64,000 nucleotides of DNA, from assembly GCF_009865135.1 (NCBI RefSeq), contig NZ_WWGH01000001.1, positions 5,208,001 to 5,272,000 on the forward strand, in the 5' to 3' direction. The notes beneath the pieces were generated by a model that saw only the letters and a list, made by a program, of their open reading frames with translations, did no database searches and was not told the origin of the DNA. This DNA comes from Streptomyces sp. SID8374 (GTDB lineage Bacteria > Actinomycetota > Actinomycetes > Streptomycetales > Streptomycetaceae). This document shows, piece by piece, positions 42,956-51,891 of the stretch (positions are counted from its first letter, which is position 1; each line of letters starts with the position of its first letter). The translations under genes were made by a program, and so were the position numbers.

Positions 42956-44019
42956 GCGGCACAGGTCCGACCGGTCCCACCCCCGCCGAAGCGCATCTGG
43001 GGGACCGGCTCGCCGCGCTGGTCGACGGCGAGCTCAACCACGACGCCCGCGAGCGGGTCCTCGCCCACCTGGCGACCTGCTCCCGGTGCAAGGTCGAGGC
43101 CGACGCCCAGCGCCGCCTCAAGAGCGCCTTCGCGACGTCCGCCGCGCCCTCGCCCTCCGAGGGCTTCCTGGCCCGCCTACAGGGTCTTCCCGGGGGTCCT
43201 GGCGGCGACGGCACCGGCTCCGGTGGACCGTTCGGCTCCGGCGGGCCCTTCGCTGACGAGTTCTTCCCGCCGCTGCGGTCCTCCGGCTCCACCCACCGCG
43301 ACGCGGTGCGGCCCTCCCCGCTGGACGACTTCGGGTACCTCCCCACCGCCCACGGCTCCACCGCCGTCCTGCCCGGCGGCTCCCGCTCCGCCTTCCGCAT
43401 CCACGAGGTGGCCCGGGACGCCGAGCGCTCGCCCTGGCGCGGCCGGCGCTTCGCCTTCGCCGCGGCCGGTGCGGTCTCCCTGGCGGCCATCGCGCTCGGC
43501 GGCACCCTGCCGCTGGACTCCGGCCCGGACCCCCTCCTGCGCGCCGAGGGCAGCGGCAACAGCGTGACCCCCCTCGACGCGGAGACCCGCGCCGGCGGCT
43601 CGAACGAGGCGGTCAGCCGCCGTGGCGGCGCCCAGTCGGTGGGCGGCGACCGCCTGGCGGTCAACCGGTCCGCGGCCGATGTGTCCTCGACCGGCTCGCA
43701 GCGGCCCGCGCCCACGCTCACCACGCCACCGGCCTCCCCCGCCCCGGGGGTGAAGCCGCCCCTGTCGCCGAGGGCGCAGACGACGGCCCCGCCGCTGTTC
43801 TCCAGCTCGGCCCTGGGCGGTCACCCCTTCACGTTCCCCGTGCTGAACGTGTCCGTGCCGCCGCTGATACGTCCCACCGGTGGCTCCACCCCGCTGCTCG
43901 CGGCGGTGCTGGGCAGCGGTTCGACGGCGAAGGCGCTCACCACGCCACCGGCGCCCTCGGGGCCGGGGCGGCCCGCACCGACCAACGACCTGGCGAGCCC
44001 GCTCACCCCCCGACGCTGA
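42952..44019 (+). CDS. ZAS-type anti-sigma factor (RseA-like)
   Basis: 355-residue membrane regulator. The N-terminal zinc-binding anti-sigma domain has H(x3)C(x2)C as HLATCSRC within ALVDGELNHDARERVLAHL. A single transmembrane helix follows at ~165-185 (FAFAAAGAVSLAAIALGG). The extracytoplasmic ~160 residues are Thr/Pro/Ser-rich. It starts at a GTG overlapping the sigma stop (GTGA). It would hold the sigma factor inactive until an envelope or redox signal. It is longer than M. tuberculosis RseA because of the extracellular part. Confidence 0.9.
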   Translation: MSGTGPTGPTPAEAHLGDRLAALVDGELNHDARERVLAHLATCSRCKVEADAQRRLKSAFATSAAPSPSEGFLARLQGLPGGPGGDGTGSGGPFGSGGPFADEFFPPLRSSGSTHRDAVRPSPLDDFGYLPTAHGSTAVLPGGSRSAFRIHEVARDAERSPWRGRRFAFAAAGAVSLAAIALGGTLPLDSGPDPLLRAEGSGNSVTPLDAETRAGGSNEAVSRRGGAQSVGGDRLAVNRSAADVSSTGSQRPAPTLTTPPASPAPGVKPPLSPRAQTTAPPLFSSSALGGHPFTFPVLNVSVPPLIRPTGGSTPLLAAVLGSGSTAKALTTPPAPSGPGRPAPTNDLASPLTPRR

Positions 44020-44131
44020 CCGGCCTCCCGGCCCGACGCGGACGGGACCCTGCGCGGGGATTCGCAAACCTGGTTGAATTCCGGGGAGGGACGCCTCTGT
44101 GGGGCGTGCAGAGGCCAGTTGCGGGGAGAGC

Positions 44132-45754
44132 ATGGACGACGGGAAGCCCACCGGGCCGCAGGCGAAGTGGTGGAGCCGCCCCACGACGGGGCGGCCCGGC
44201 CGCGACGAGCCGGAGAGCGTCGCGCCCACCGCCGCCCAGGAGCCGCAGCCGGCCCGCCCGTCCGGGCCGCCGCTGCACGAGCCCGACGCCTACAGCACCC
44301 CGCCGTACGGCGGCCCCGGACCGTGGGCGCCCGCGCCGCCGGTCCAGCGCCCGACCCCGGCCCACGGCACCCCCGTGCCCCCGCAGGCCGCATCCCTGGC
44401 GCCGCCGCAGGCCACCCCCGTACCACCGCAGTCCCCGCCCCCCGCCTCCGTACCGCCGCAGAGCTCCCCGGAGCAGGCGCCGTACGGGAGCACCGACGGG
44501 GCCGGTGTGCCCTTGGCCGGACCCGGCCCCGGACCTGGGGAGCAGCGGTCCTCGCAGTGGCTCCAGTACGACCCGTGGGGCGCGCCGGGGCAGCCGCTGA
44601 CCCAGGTCGGACCGGCGGCCGGCACCGAGCCGGGGCGGCGGAAGAACCGGCGCGGCGGGGCCTTCGCCGGCGCGCTGCTGCTGGCTTTGGTCGCCAGCGG
44701 GATCGGCGGCGGCGTCGGCGCCTACATCGAGCGCAACGGCGGCCTGACCACCGTCGAACTGCCCCAGGCGAGCCGCACCACCACCGACCGGGCGCCCGAG
44801 AGCGTCGCGGGCATCGCCGCCAGCGCCCTGCCCAGCGTGGTCACCCTGCACGTCAGCGGCACCGCCGAGTCCGGCACCGGCACCGGCTTCGTCCTCGACA
44901 GCCGGGGCCACATCCTCACCAACAACCACGTCGTCGCCCCGGCCGGATCCAGCGGCGACATCACCGTGACGTTCAGCAGCGGCGAGACGGCCGCCGCCGA
45001 GCTCGTCGGCAAGGACAGCGGCTATGACCTCGCCGTCGTCCGGGTCCGCGGGGTCTCCGGCCTCAAGCCCCTGCCGCTGGGCAACTCCGACAACGTCCAG
45101 GTCGGCGACCCGGTGGTGGCCATCGGCGCCCCCTTCGACCTGTCCAACACGGTCACCTCGGGCATCATCAGCGCCAAGCAGCGGCCCATCACGGCGGGCG
45201 GCGAGAAGGGCGACGGCAGCGACATCAGCTACGTCGACGCCCTCCAGACCGACGCCCCGATCAACCCGGGCAACTCCGGCGGCCCGCTCGTCGACACCCA
45301 GGCCCATGTCATCGGCATCAACAGCGCCATCCGCGCCGCCGACAGCGGCAAGGGGACCGAGCGAGGCGGCCAGTCCGGCTCCATCGGCCTCGGCTTCGCG
45401 ATACCGATCAACCAGGGCAAGCGCGTCGCCGAGGAGCTGATCAACACCGGCCGGGCGACCCACCCGGTGATCGGCGTCACGCTGGACATGAAGTTCACCG
45501 GCGACGGCGCCAAGGTCGGTGAGAAGGGCCCCGAGGACGGGCCCGCGGTCACCAAGGACGGCCCGGCCGCCAAGGCGGGCATCCGGTCCGGTGACGTGAT
45601 CACCGCGGTCCAGGGCCAGCGGGTGCACAGCGGCGAGGAGCTGATCGTGAAGATCCGCGCCCACCGCCCGGGCGACCGGCTGGAGCTGCGGCTCACCCGA
45701 GGCGGCAAGGAGCTGTCCGTCACGTTGACACTCGGCTCGGCGAGCGGCACGTGA
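44132..45754 (+). CDS. htrA: HtrA/DegP-type membrane serine protease with PDZ domain
   Basis: 540 residues. A Pro-rich cytoplasmic region (~1-170) with repeated PPQ(A/S) motifs precedes a transmembrane helix (AGALLLALVASGIGGGVGAY). The trypsin-like domain has His in ILTNNHVV (~260), Asp in GYDLAVV (~296) and Ser in NPGNSGGP (~379). A PDZ domain follows (KAGIRSGDVITAVQGQRV). It degrades misfolded envelope proteins and follows the sigma/anti-sigma pair as in M. tuberculosis. The ATG at 44132 has GGGGAGAG in front. Confidence 0.93.
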   Translation: MDDGKPTGPQAKWWSRPTTGRPGRDEPESVAPTAAQEPQPARPSGPPLHEPDAYSTPPYGGPGPWAPAPPVQRPTPAHGTPVPPQAASLAPPQATPVPPQSPPPASVPPQSSPEQAPYGSTDGAGVPLAGPGPGPGEQRSSQWLQYDPWGAPGQPLTQVGPAAGTEPGRRKNRRGGAFAGALLLALVASGIGGGVGAYIERNGGLTTVELPQASRTTTDRAPESVAGIAASALPSVVTLHVSGTAESGTGTGFVLDSRGHILTNNHVVAPAGSSGDITVTFSSGETAAAELVGKDSGYDLAVVRVRGVSGLKPLPLGNSDNVQVGDPVVAIGAPFDLSNTVTSGIISAKQRPITAGGEKGDGSDISYVDALQTDAPINPGNSGGPLVDTQAHVIGINSAIRAADSGKGTERGGQSGSIGLGFAIPINQGKRVAEELINTGRATHPVIGVTLDMKFTGDGAKVGEKGPEDGPAVTKDGPAAKAGIRSGDVITAVQGQRVHSGEELIVKIRAHRPGDRLELRLTRGGKELSVTLTLGSASGT

Positions 45755-45880
45755 ACGACATGGCAAGGTACCGCCCGGACAGGTCGGCCAGGTACCGTTG
45801 ACGGGTCCGGGCACTCGTCCCACCTGGCCGGGACCATACGGAGAAGCCGGGATCAGGCGGAGAACACGAGGAGCAGCTAG

Positions 45881-46378
45881 GTGTTCAATGACATAGGCGC
45901 ACTGGAGCTGCTGACCATCGGAGTCCTGGCCGTACTGGTCTTCGGCCCCGACAAGCTCCCCAAGCTCATCCAGGACCTCACGCGGACCATCCGCAAGATC
46001 CGCGAGTTCTCGGACAGTGCCAAGGACGACATCCGCTCGGAGCTGGGCCCGCAGTTCAAGGACTTCGAGTTCGAGGACCTCAACCCCAAGACGTTCGTCC
46101 GCAAGCAGCTGATGGACGGCAACGACGACCTGGGGCTGAAGGAGATCCGTGAGAGCTTCGACCTCCGCAAGGAGCTGTCCGACGTCACCGACGCGGTCAA
46201 CGGGCGCACGCCGGCGCCCGATTCCGCCAACAGTGCGGCGAACGGCTCGGCGGGCGCGTCGGGCACCACCACGTCGCCCAGCCTGACCAAGACCGATGAC
46301 ACCGCCCCTGACCTGCTGAAGAAGACCCCGCAGCAGGCGCAGCCCGAGCGGCCTCCGTTCGACGCGGACGCCACCTGA
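45881..46378 (+). CDS. tatB: Twin-arginine translocase subunit TatB
   Basis: 165 residues beginning with GTG. The opening FNDIGALELLTIGVLAVLVFGPDKLPKLI is the TatB transmembrane helix, the FGP hinge and the start of the amphipathic helix, followed by DLTRTIRKIREFSDSAKDDI. The C-terminal ~60 residues are a hydrophilic tail. It forms the Tat receptor with TatC, which is encoded elsewhere. The htrA-tatB order matches M. tuberculosis (Rv1223-Rv1224). Confidence 0.94.
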   Translation: MFNDIGALELLTIGVLAVLVFGPDKLPKLIQDLTRTIRKIREFSDSAKDDIRSELGPQFKDFEFEDLNPKTFVRKQLMDGNDDLGLKEIRESFDLRKELSDVTDAVNGRTPAPDSANSAANGSAGASGTTTSPSLTKTDDTAPDLLKKTPQQAQPERPPFDADAT

Positions 46379-46504
46379 CACCAGGTCAATCCCGACTCGT
46401 CCGGACGGTATGGCTATTCTCCATCTGTCCGGTTGCGAGGACGCCCACGCCCGCGGGGGGCGGGCCGCTCCGGATCAGGACTGATCGAGGAGGCGGCCGC
46501 TCAG

Positions 46505-47170
46505 ATGGAGACGACGAGTCGGGTGGATACGGACGGTGCCCCTGGCACGGTCACGGCGGAGGAGGTGCCGGCGGCCCGGCGGCGTACCGTCGACGGCTAT
46601 CTGGAAGCCGATTTCCCCTGGTACGGGCTGGACGAGGCCTTCACAGGACCGCGCTGGCTGATGCAGGTCGGCACGGCCGCGGACGGCACCGTGCAGCACG
46701 GCTCCACCGGGCACGGCGACGAGCCCTCGGTGAAGACGGACGGCTCCACCGCCGAGAAGGAGCGGTTCGCGGCCGTCATCACGGTCGCCGCCAGCCCCGT
46801 GAGACGCAGCGGTGACGGTACGGGGGTCCTGGACGCCACCACGGTCTCCTCGGCCGCCTGGCTGGCCGGCTCGGGGCTGCTGGCGTACACGTGGCCGCCG
46901 CAGATGGACCACACCCTGCGCGACGACTGGCTGGACCAGCAGACCGAGACGGCGTTCACCCTCGCCGACGACCTCGGCTCCGCGCCCTGGTCGAAGCTGT
47001 CCCTGCCGGTGGACGGGGTCCCGGTGGAGTTCCACTACCGGGAGTCCGAGTTCGGCTGGGTGCTCGCCGGGTCGGCGCACGAGGGCGTGCACATCGGGGC
47101 GTACGGGCGGGGGATGAGCGCGTACGGGCTGGGGTTCTCGGTGATCAAGGACATCACGACGTACGAGTAG
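46505..47170 (+). CDS. Hypothetical protein
   Basis: 221-residue soluble protein from the ATG at 46505, behind GAGGAGG (spacing ~12). Features: DGYLEADFPWYGLDEAF, WLMQVGTAADGTVQHG, an aromatic-rich middle (LLAYTWPPQMDHTLRDDWLDQ), and a C-terminal beta-rich part with VEFHYRESEFGWVLAG and GYGRGMSAYGLGFSVI-like turns. No signal peptide, membrane segment or known catalytic motif is visible. I do not recognise a family. A TATTCT sequence at ~46432 may be the -10 box. Confidence 0.75.
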   Translation: METTSRVDTDGAPGTVTAEEVPAARRRTVDGYLEADFPWYGLDEAFTGPRWLMQVGTAADGTVQHGSTGHGDEPSVKTDGSTAEKERFAAVITVAASPVRRSGDGTGVLDATTVSSAAWLAGSGLLAYTWPPQMDHTLRDDWLDQQTETAFTLADDLGSAPWSKLSLPVDGVPVEFHYRESEFGWVLAGSAHEGVHIGAYGRGMSAYGLGFSVIKDITTYE

Positions 47171-47198
47171 GGCCGGGGGCGTCCGGTGGGCCGCCTTC

Positions 47199-47365
47199 GT
47201 CCTCAGGCGCCGGACGGGCTGGATGTGCCCGGCCCGGTCCGGCGCGGCACGCCGAAAGATGTCCTCAAGCGCCGGACGGGCTGGGTGGGCGTCCGGTCGG
47301 GCCGGATGTGACCGGCTTCGTCCGGCGCCGGGACGGAGAAGATGTCCTCAGGCGCCGGACGGGCT
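47199..47365 (-). repeat. Interspersed repeat cluster, inverted copies
   Basis: Three copies of GTCCTCA(G/A)GCGCCGGACGGGCT occur at 47199-47220, 47261-47282 and 47344-47365, spaced 62 and 83 bases apart. They are the reverse complement of the unit at 37743-37883. The cluster fills the gap between the convergent hypothetical gene and mrp. Confidence 0.9.
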
Positions 47366-47394
47366 GGGTGGGTGTCCGGATCGGCTGGGTGAGG

Positions 47395-48528
47395 TCAGAA
47401 CTTGTTGCGCGGGGTGATACCCAGCGACATGCCCGACAGGCCGCGCTGGCGGCCGCCCAGCTTCTCCGCGATCGACCGCAGCGCCTTGCCGGCCGGGGAG
47501 TCCGGGTCCGAGAGGACCACCGGCTTGCCCTCGTCGCCGCCCTCGCGCAGCCGTACGTCGATCGGGATGGAGCCCAGCACCGGCACCTCCGCGCCGACCG
47601 TGCGGGTCAGCCCCTCCGCGACCCGGGCGCCGCCGCCCGAGCCGAAGACGTCGACCATCTCGTCGCAGTGCGGACACGGCATGCCCGACATGTTCTCGAC
47701 GACGCCGACGATCTTCTGGTGGGTCTGTACGGCGATGGAACCGGCCCGCTCCGCCACCTCGGCCGCCGCCTGCTGCGGGGTCGTGACGACCAGGATCTCC
47801 GCGTTCGGCACGAGCTGCGCCACGGAGATCGCGATGTCACCGGTGCCCGGCGGCAGGTCCAGCAGCAGGACGTCCAGGTCGCCCCAGTACACATCGGCGA
47901 GGAACTGCTGGAGCGCCCGGTGCAGCATCGGGCCGCGCCACACCACGGGCGCGTTGCCCGGGGTGAACATGCCGATGGAGATGACCTTCACGCCGTGCGC
48001 GGACGGCGGCATGATCATGTTCTCGACCTGGGTGGGCTTGCCGTCCGCGCCGAGCATCCGGGGCACGCTGTGCCCGTAGATGTCCGCGTCCACGACGCCC
48101 ACCTTCAGCCCGTCGGCCGCCATCGCCGCCGCGAGGTTCACCGTCACCGAGGACTTGCCGACGCCGCCCTTGCCCGAGGCGACCGCGTACACCCGGGTCA
48201 GCGAGCCGGGCTTGGCGAAGGGCACCTCGCGTTCGGCGGTGCCGCCGCGCAGCGAGCTCGCCAGCTCCTTGCGCTGCTCGTCGCTCATGACGTCGAGGGT
48301 GACCTCCACACGGGAGACGCCCTCCACGCGCGAGACCGCCTCCGTCACGTTCCTCGTGATCGTGTCGCGCATCGGGCAGCCGGAGACCGTGAGATACACC
48401 GTGACAGCGACTACACCGTCAGGATCGATCTCGACCGATTTCACCATGCCCAGCTCGGTGATCGGGCGGTGGATCTCCGGGTCGTTCACTGTCGCCAGTG
48501 CTTCACGCACCGCGTCTTCCGTAGCCAT
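47395..48528 (-). CDS. mrp: Mrp/ApbC-type P-loop ATPase, iron-sulfur carrier
   Basis: 377 residues from the ATG at 48528, which has a leaderless promoter. Residues 1-~95 are a MIP18/DUF59-like domain (DAVREALATVNDPEIHRPITELGM, SGCPMRDTI). The NTPase domain has the deviant Walker A SGKGGVGKSSVT, DADIYGHSVPRMLG, LLLDLPPGTGD, and the conserved CPHC pair that binds the transferred Fe-S cluster. It carries iron-sulfur clusters to target proteins. Equivalent to Rv1229c. Confidence 0.94.
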   Translation of the reverse strand: MATEDAVREALATVNDPEIHRPITELGMVKSVEIDPDGVVAVTVYLTVSGCPMRDTITRNVTEAVSRVEGVSRVEVTLDVMSDEQRKELASSLRGGTAEREVPFAKPGSLTRVYAVASGKGGVGKSSVTVNLAAAMAADGLKVGVVDADIYGHSVPRMLGADGKPTQVENMIMPPSAHGVKVISIGMFTPGNAPVVWRGPMLHRALQQFLADVYWGDLDVLLLDLPPGTGDIAISVAQLVPNAEILVVTTPQQAAAEVAERAGSIAVQTHQKIVGVVENMSGMPCPHCDEMVDVFGSGGGARVAEGLTRTVGAEVPVLGSIPIDVRLREGGDEGKPVVLSDPDSPAGKALRSIAEKLGGRQRGLSGMSLGITPRNKF

Positions 48529-48535
48529 ACCGACG

Positions 48536-48541
48536 ATGTTA
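48536..48541 (-). promoter_or_regulatory. Leaderless -10 box of mrp
   Basis: TAACAT on the minus strand is followed by seven bases and the ATG at 48528. There is no Shine-Dalgarno sequence. This fixes the start 21 codons inside the longest open frame. Confidence 0.65.
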
Positions 48542-48571
48542 CGGCGCCCGGCCCTACGGGCGGGTAGCCCG

Positions 48572-49135
48572 TCAGCGGTCGCCTTCGTCACTCTCGGATC
48601 CGAGGAGGATCCGGCGGTCCTCCATGTCCCTCACCATGTCCTGGAGCTCCGAGCGGATCCAGTCCCGGGTGGCGACCTCGCCGAGGCCCATCCGCAGCGC
48701 CGCGATCTCCCGGCTGAGGTACTCGGTGTCGGCGATGGAGCGCTCGTTCTGCTTGCGGTCCTGCTCGTGGGTGACCCGGTCCCGGTCGTCCTGCCGGTTC
48801 TGCGCCAGCAGGATCAGCGGGGCCGCGTACGACGCCTGGAGCGAGAGCATCAGGGTCAGGAAGATGAACGGGTACTCGTCCCACCGCATGTCCTTGGGCG
48901 CCCAGACGTTCCACGCCACCCAGACGATGATGATCAGCGTCATCCAGACGATGAACCGGCCCGTGCCGAGGAACCGCGCGATCCGCTCGGAGAACCGGCC
49001 GAACGCCTCGGGGTCGTACTCCGGCAGCAGCCTGCGCCGGGGCGACTTCGGCTGGTCGAGCCGGGTGCGCGGCGGACGCATCAGACCCGAGGCGCCCGTC
49101 GAGGCGGCCTTCGCCCGTTCCTCACGTTCGGCCAT
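48572..49135 (-). CDS. DUF1003 membrane protein
   Basis: 187 residues with two transmembrane helices, FIVWMTLIIIVWVAWNVWAP and YPFIFLTLMLSLQASYAAPLIL, then LAQNRQDDRDR, the DUF1003 hallmark. A coiled-coil-like tail (RKQNERSIADTEYLSREIAALRMGL) follows. Its start overlaps the end of the CBS/MgtE-N gene by 14 bases, so the two are made together and may interact. Function is unknown; several DUF1003 genes lie next to CorA/MgtE-type genes. Confidence 0.9.
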   Translation of the reverse strand: MAEREERAKAASTGASGLMRPPRTRLDQPKSPRRRLLPEYDPEAFGRFSERIARFLGTGRFIVWMTLIIIVWVAWNVWAPKDMRWDEYPFIFLTLMLSLQASYAAPLILLAQNRQDDRDRVTHEQDRKQNERSIADTEYLSREIAALRMGLGEVATRDWIRSELQDMVRDMEDRRILLGSESDEGDR

Positions 49136-50399
49136 GGCGGATGCCCCCCTCGCCGTGGAAGTCGGTCTCGCGCCAGTCCTCGGGGAGCAGGTGGTCGAGT
49201 ACGTCGTCCACCGTCACCGCGCCCAGCAGGGACCCGCTCTCGTCCACCACGGGCGCCGAGACCAGGTTGTACGCGGCCAGATAGCTGGTCACGGTCGGCA
49301 GCGGGGTGTCCGGCGGCAGCGGCACCAGGTCGCTGTCGACGATGGAGCTGACCAGGGTGAACGGCGGGTCGCGCAGCAGCCGCTGGAAGTGCACGGTGCC
49401 CAGGTACTTGCCGGTCGGCGTCTCGTCGGGTGAGCGGCACACGTACACCTGTGCGGCGAGCGCCGGGGACAGGTCCGACTGACGGACCCGGGCCAGCGCG
49501 TCGGCCACCGTGGCGTCCGGGCGCAGCACGATCGGCTCGGTCGTCATCAGACCGCCCGCCGTCCGCTCCTCGTACGCCATCAGCCGCCGTACGTCGGCGG
49601 CGTCGTCCGGCCGCATCAGGGTCAGCAGCCGCTCCTTGTCCTCCTCGGGCAGCTCCGAGAGCAGGTCGGCCGCGTCGTCCGGGTCCATCGCCTCCAGGAC
49701 GTCGGCGGCCCGCTCCTCCTTGAGCTTGCCGAGGATCTCCACCTGGTCGTCCTCGGGCAGCTCCTCCAGGACGTCGGCGAGCCGGTCGTCGTCGAGAGCG
49801 GCGGCCACCTCGACGCGGCGCTTGGGGGAGAGGTGGTGCAGGGCGTTGGCGACGTCGGCGGGGCGCAGCCGTTCGAAGGTGGCGACCAGGTTCTCGGCGC
49901 CCTGCCCGTGCTCCTCCAGCGAGAAGCCGCTCACCGCCGACCACTCCACCGTCAACGTCTCGCCCTTGCGGCGCAGCGCACCGCCCCGCCCCTTACGGAC
50001 GAAGTACTTGTCGATCTCCCAGTCCCGGCGGGCGGGCAGCTGCTGGATCGCCACGTCCAGGACGGTGACCTCCTCCTCGGTCTCCACCAGCCGCACCCGG
50101 CGGTCGAGGAACTCGCCGAGGACCAGCCGTTCGGTGGGCCGCTGTTCGAAGCGCCGCATGTTGACCACGCCGGTCGTGATGACCTGGCCCGACTCCACGC
50201 CCGTCACCCGGGTCATCGGCAGGAAGATCCGCCGCCGGCTGACCACCTCGACGACCAGACCCAGGATGCGCGGCGGCCGTCCGCCGACCCGCAACATCGC
50301 CACCAGATCGCGGACCCGGCCGACCTGGTCCCCGTTCGGATCGAACACGGGCACCCCGGCGAGGTGCGAGACGAAGACCCTGGGGGCTCCTGCCGCCAT
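49122..50399 (-). CDS. Soluble PRC-barrel / MgtE-N / CBS-pair protein
   Basis: 425 residues without any membrane segment. Order: PRC-barrel (FVSHLAGVPVFDPNGDQVGRVRDLVA, ~8-75, and a second half to ~150), MgtE N-terminal domain of helical repeats (RLRPADVANALHHLSPKRRVEVAAALDDDRLADVLEELPEDDQ, ~170-275), then two CBS motifs (~285-400). MgtE transporters continue into a channel domain, which is absent here. It is therefore probably a Mg2+ or nucleotide sensor acting on a partner, perhaps the DUF1003 protein encoded next to it. A TAGCCT -10 box is at 50437-50442 on the minus strand. Similar to Rv1232c. Confidence 0.88.
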   Translation of the reverse strand: MAAGAPRVFVSHLAGVPVFDPNGDQVGRVRDLVAMLRVGGRPPRILGLVVEVVSRRRIFLPMTRVTGVESGQVITTGVVNMRRFEQRPTERLVLGEFLDRRVRLVETEEEVTVLDVAIQQLPARRDWEIDKYFVRKGRGGALRRKGETLTVEWSAVSGFSLEEHGQGAENLVATFERLRPADVANALHHLSPKRRVEVAAALDDDRLADVLEELPEDDQVEILGKLKEERAADVLEAMDPDDAADLLSELPEEDKERLLTLMRPDDAADVRRLMAYEERTAGGLMTTEPIVLRPDATVADALARVRQSDLSPALAAQVYVCRSPDETPTGKYLGTVHFQRLLRDPPFTLVSSIVDSDLVPLPPDTPLPTVTSYLAAYNLVSAPVVDESGSLLGAVTVDDVLDHLLPEDWRETDFHGEGGIRHGRT

Positions 50400-50563
50400 G
50401 CTCCGCCTCCTTCTCCCAAACAGCCGTACGCCGTGATCAGGCTAGCCCCTGCCGTCGTGGCCCGCCCCGGCGGACCCGTCCGTACGGCTGGCTGCCGGAC
50501 GGGCCGTGGACCCCGGGTACGCTGCGCTCTGCCCCCCGATCGCAGTTGAGAGGCAGTCCGCCC

Positions 50564-51325
50564 GTGACCTCTTTTGCCCCGGCCGTCCGGAATCATCGCC
50601 GGACCGCGCTCGCAGTCGTGCTCTGTGGGGGGCTCATCGCGGCCCTCACCGCCTGCGCGGGCGAGGACCCGGACAAGGGGACCAACGGGATCGGGAAACT
50701 CTCGGCCGAGCAGATCGACACGAAGGCCAGGGCGGCGGCCGACAGCGCGGACGGTGTGCGGCTGGCGGGCACCCTCGTCAGCAAGGGCGGCACCTACATG
50801 CTGAACATGAAGCTCAGCGACAAGGGCGGCATGGGGTCGGTCTCCTCCAAGAAGCGCAGCTTCGTGCTGTTGCGGATCGAGGACGAGCTGTTCATCAAGG
50901 CCGACGCCGACTTCTGGCTGCACGAGGAGGACGGCAGGTCGGGCCGCTCCGACCAGGAGGCCGCCGAGAAGCTGGGCGGCAAGTACGTGAAGGTCCCCGA
51001 GGACGACCCCAGCTACCGCCAGCTGCGCGGCTTCACCGACAAGAAGGTCCTCCTCGACGGCCTGCTGACGCTGCACGGCACCCTGAACAAGGGGGCCAGG
51101 GACACCGTCACCGGGCACCGCACCATCCAGCTCCTGGGCGGCAAGGGCGAGGGCGGGGCGCTGGACGTCTCCCTGGAGGGCAAGCCGTACCCGGTCCGGG
51201 TGGCGCGCGGCGGCGGCGGGGGCACCGTCACCCTGGCCGACTGGGGGCGCGCCGTTCCGCTGGAGGCCCCGGAGGACGACGACACCGTCGACTACGGCGG
51301 CAAGCTCCCCAAGTCCTCCGGCTGA
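50564..51325 (+). CDS. Putative LppX/LprG-like lipoprotein
   Basis: 253 residues from GTG at 50564 (TTG at 50546 is an alternative). The signal has a basic start, a hydrophobic core ALAVVLCGGLIAALTAC and a lipidated cysteine (lipobox LTAC). The mature part (SADGVRLAGTLVSKGGTYMLNMKLSDKGGMG, VLLRIEDELFIKADADFWL, ending in DWGRAVPLEAPEDDD) resembles the half-barrel fold of LppX/LprG-type lipoproteins. TACGCT at ~50518 may be its -10 box. It is convergent with the gene at 51344. Lipid binding is an inference. Confidence 0.78.
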   Translation: MTSFAPAVRNHRRTALAVVLCGGLIAALTACAGEDPDKGTNGIGKLSAEQIDTKARAAADSADGVRLAGTLVSKGGTYMLNMKLSDKGGMGSVSSKKRSFVLLRIEDELFIKADADFWLHEEDGRSGRSDQEAAEKLGGKYVKVPEDDPSYRQLRGFTDKKVLLDGLLTLHGTLNKGARDTVTGHRTIQLLGGKGEGGALDVSLEGKPYPVRVARGGGGGTVTLADWGRAVPLEAPEDDDTVDYGGKLPKSSG

Positions 51326-51348
51326 CACACACCTGCGGAGGTGTCAGC
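51321..51348. terminator. Bulged hairpin between convergent genes
   Basis: Ten bases on the right arm (51339-51348) pair with 51321-51334 across a 4-base bulge and a GCGG loop. It overlaps the end of the lipoprotein gene and the 18-base gap to the convergent stop, so it can only be a compact bidirectional terminator. Confidence 0.5.
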
Positions 51349-51865
51349 TCTTCCGGCGCCGCTTCAGCAGCAGCCGGGGGAGCGCGGCCGGTACGGGCTG
51401 CCGGGTGGTCGCCCCGGTCGGCAGCGGGGCGGCCGCCAGCGAGGTGTCCGGCAGTTGCGTGCTGACCGCCTCGGGCGTCAGCCGCACCACCGTGCACTCC
51501 CGCGCCCAGCGCTCCGTCATCACCTCGGCGTCCGGTGCGTTCAGCCGCTTGCCCTTCAGCTCGGCGACGGCCGCCTCCCACTCCTCGGAGTGCGGCGCCA
51601 GGACCCGTACCGACGCGGTCCAGGCGACCAGCCGGCCGCCCTTGTCCTTGCTGCGTACGGTGACCTCGGCGCGGCCGCCGTCGGTGAGGCCCTCGGGCAG
51701 CGGCTGCTCGCCCGGGCCGTCCCCGACGAGGTGGGCCGCGCCCTCGTGCCAGACGTGCCACACGGCCCGGGCGGGCCCGGCGGCCCGGACCCAGACGAGG
51801 CCGGACTTCTTCGTGGCCTCCTCGACGAGGGCCTTCTCCAGCAGGGCTTCGGCAGCATCACTCAT
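51344..51865 (-). CDS. Conserved hypothetical protein, possibly split-barrel fold
   Basis: 173 residues from the ATG at 51865; the upstream in-frame codons are His/Pro-rich and unlikely to be coding. It starts MSDAAEALLEKALVEEATKKSGLVWV, then VWHVWHEGAAHLVGDGPGEQPLP, VRSKDKGGRLVAWTASVRVL and WARECTVVRLTP. The alternation of short beta strands resembles small flavin-binding split-barrel proteins, but no cofactor motif is certain. The C-terminus is basic (LLLKRRRKS). It lies between the lipoprotein gene and corA. Confidence 0.7.
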   Translation of the reverse strand: MSDAAEALLEKALVEEATKKSGLVWVRAAGPARAVWHVWHEGAAHLVGDGPGEQPLPEGLTDGGRAEVTVRSKDKGGRLVAWTASVRVLAPHSEEWEAAVAELKGKRLNAPDAEVMTERWARECTVVRLTPEAVSTQLPDTSLAAAPLPTGATTRQPVPAALPRLLLKRRRKS

Positions 51866-51891
51866 GGGCGGGAGCATAGGTCCTGCCGCGT

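Noticed and set aside
49122..50399. MgtE magnesium channel
   Set aside because: The C-terminal membrane channel domain is absent; only the cytosolic sensor domains remain.
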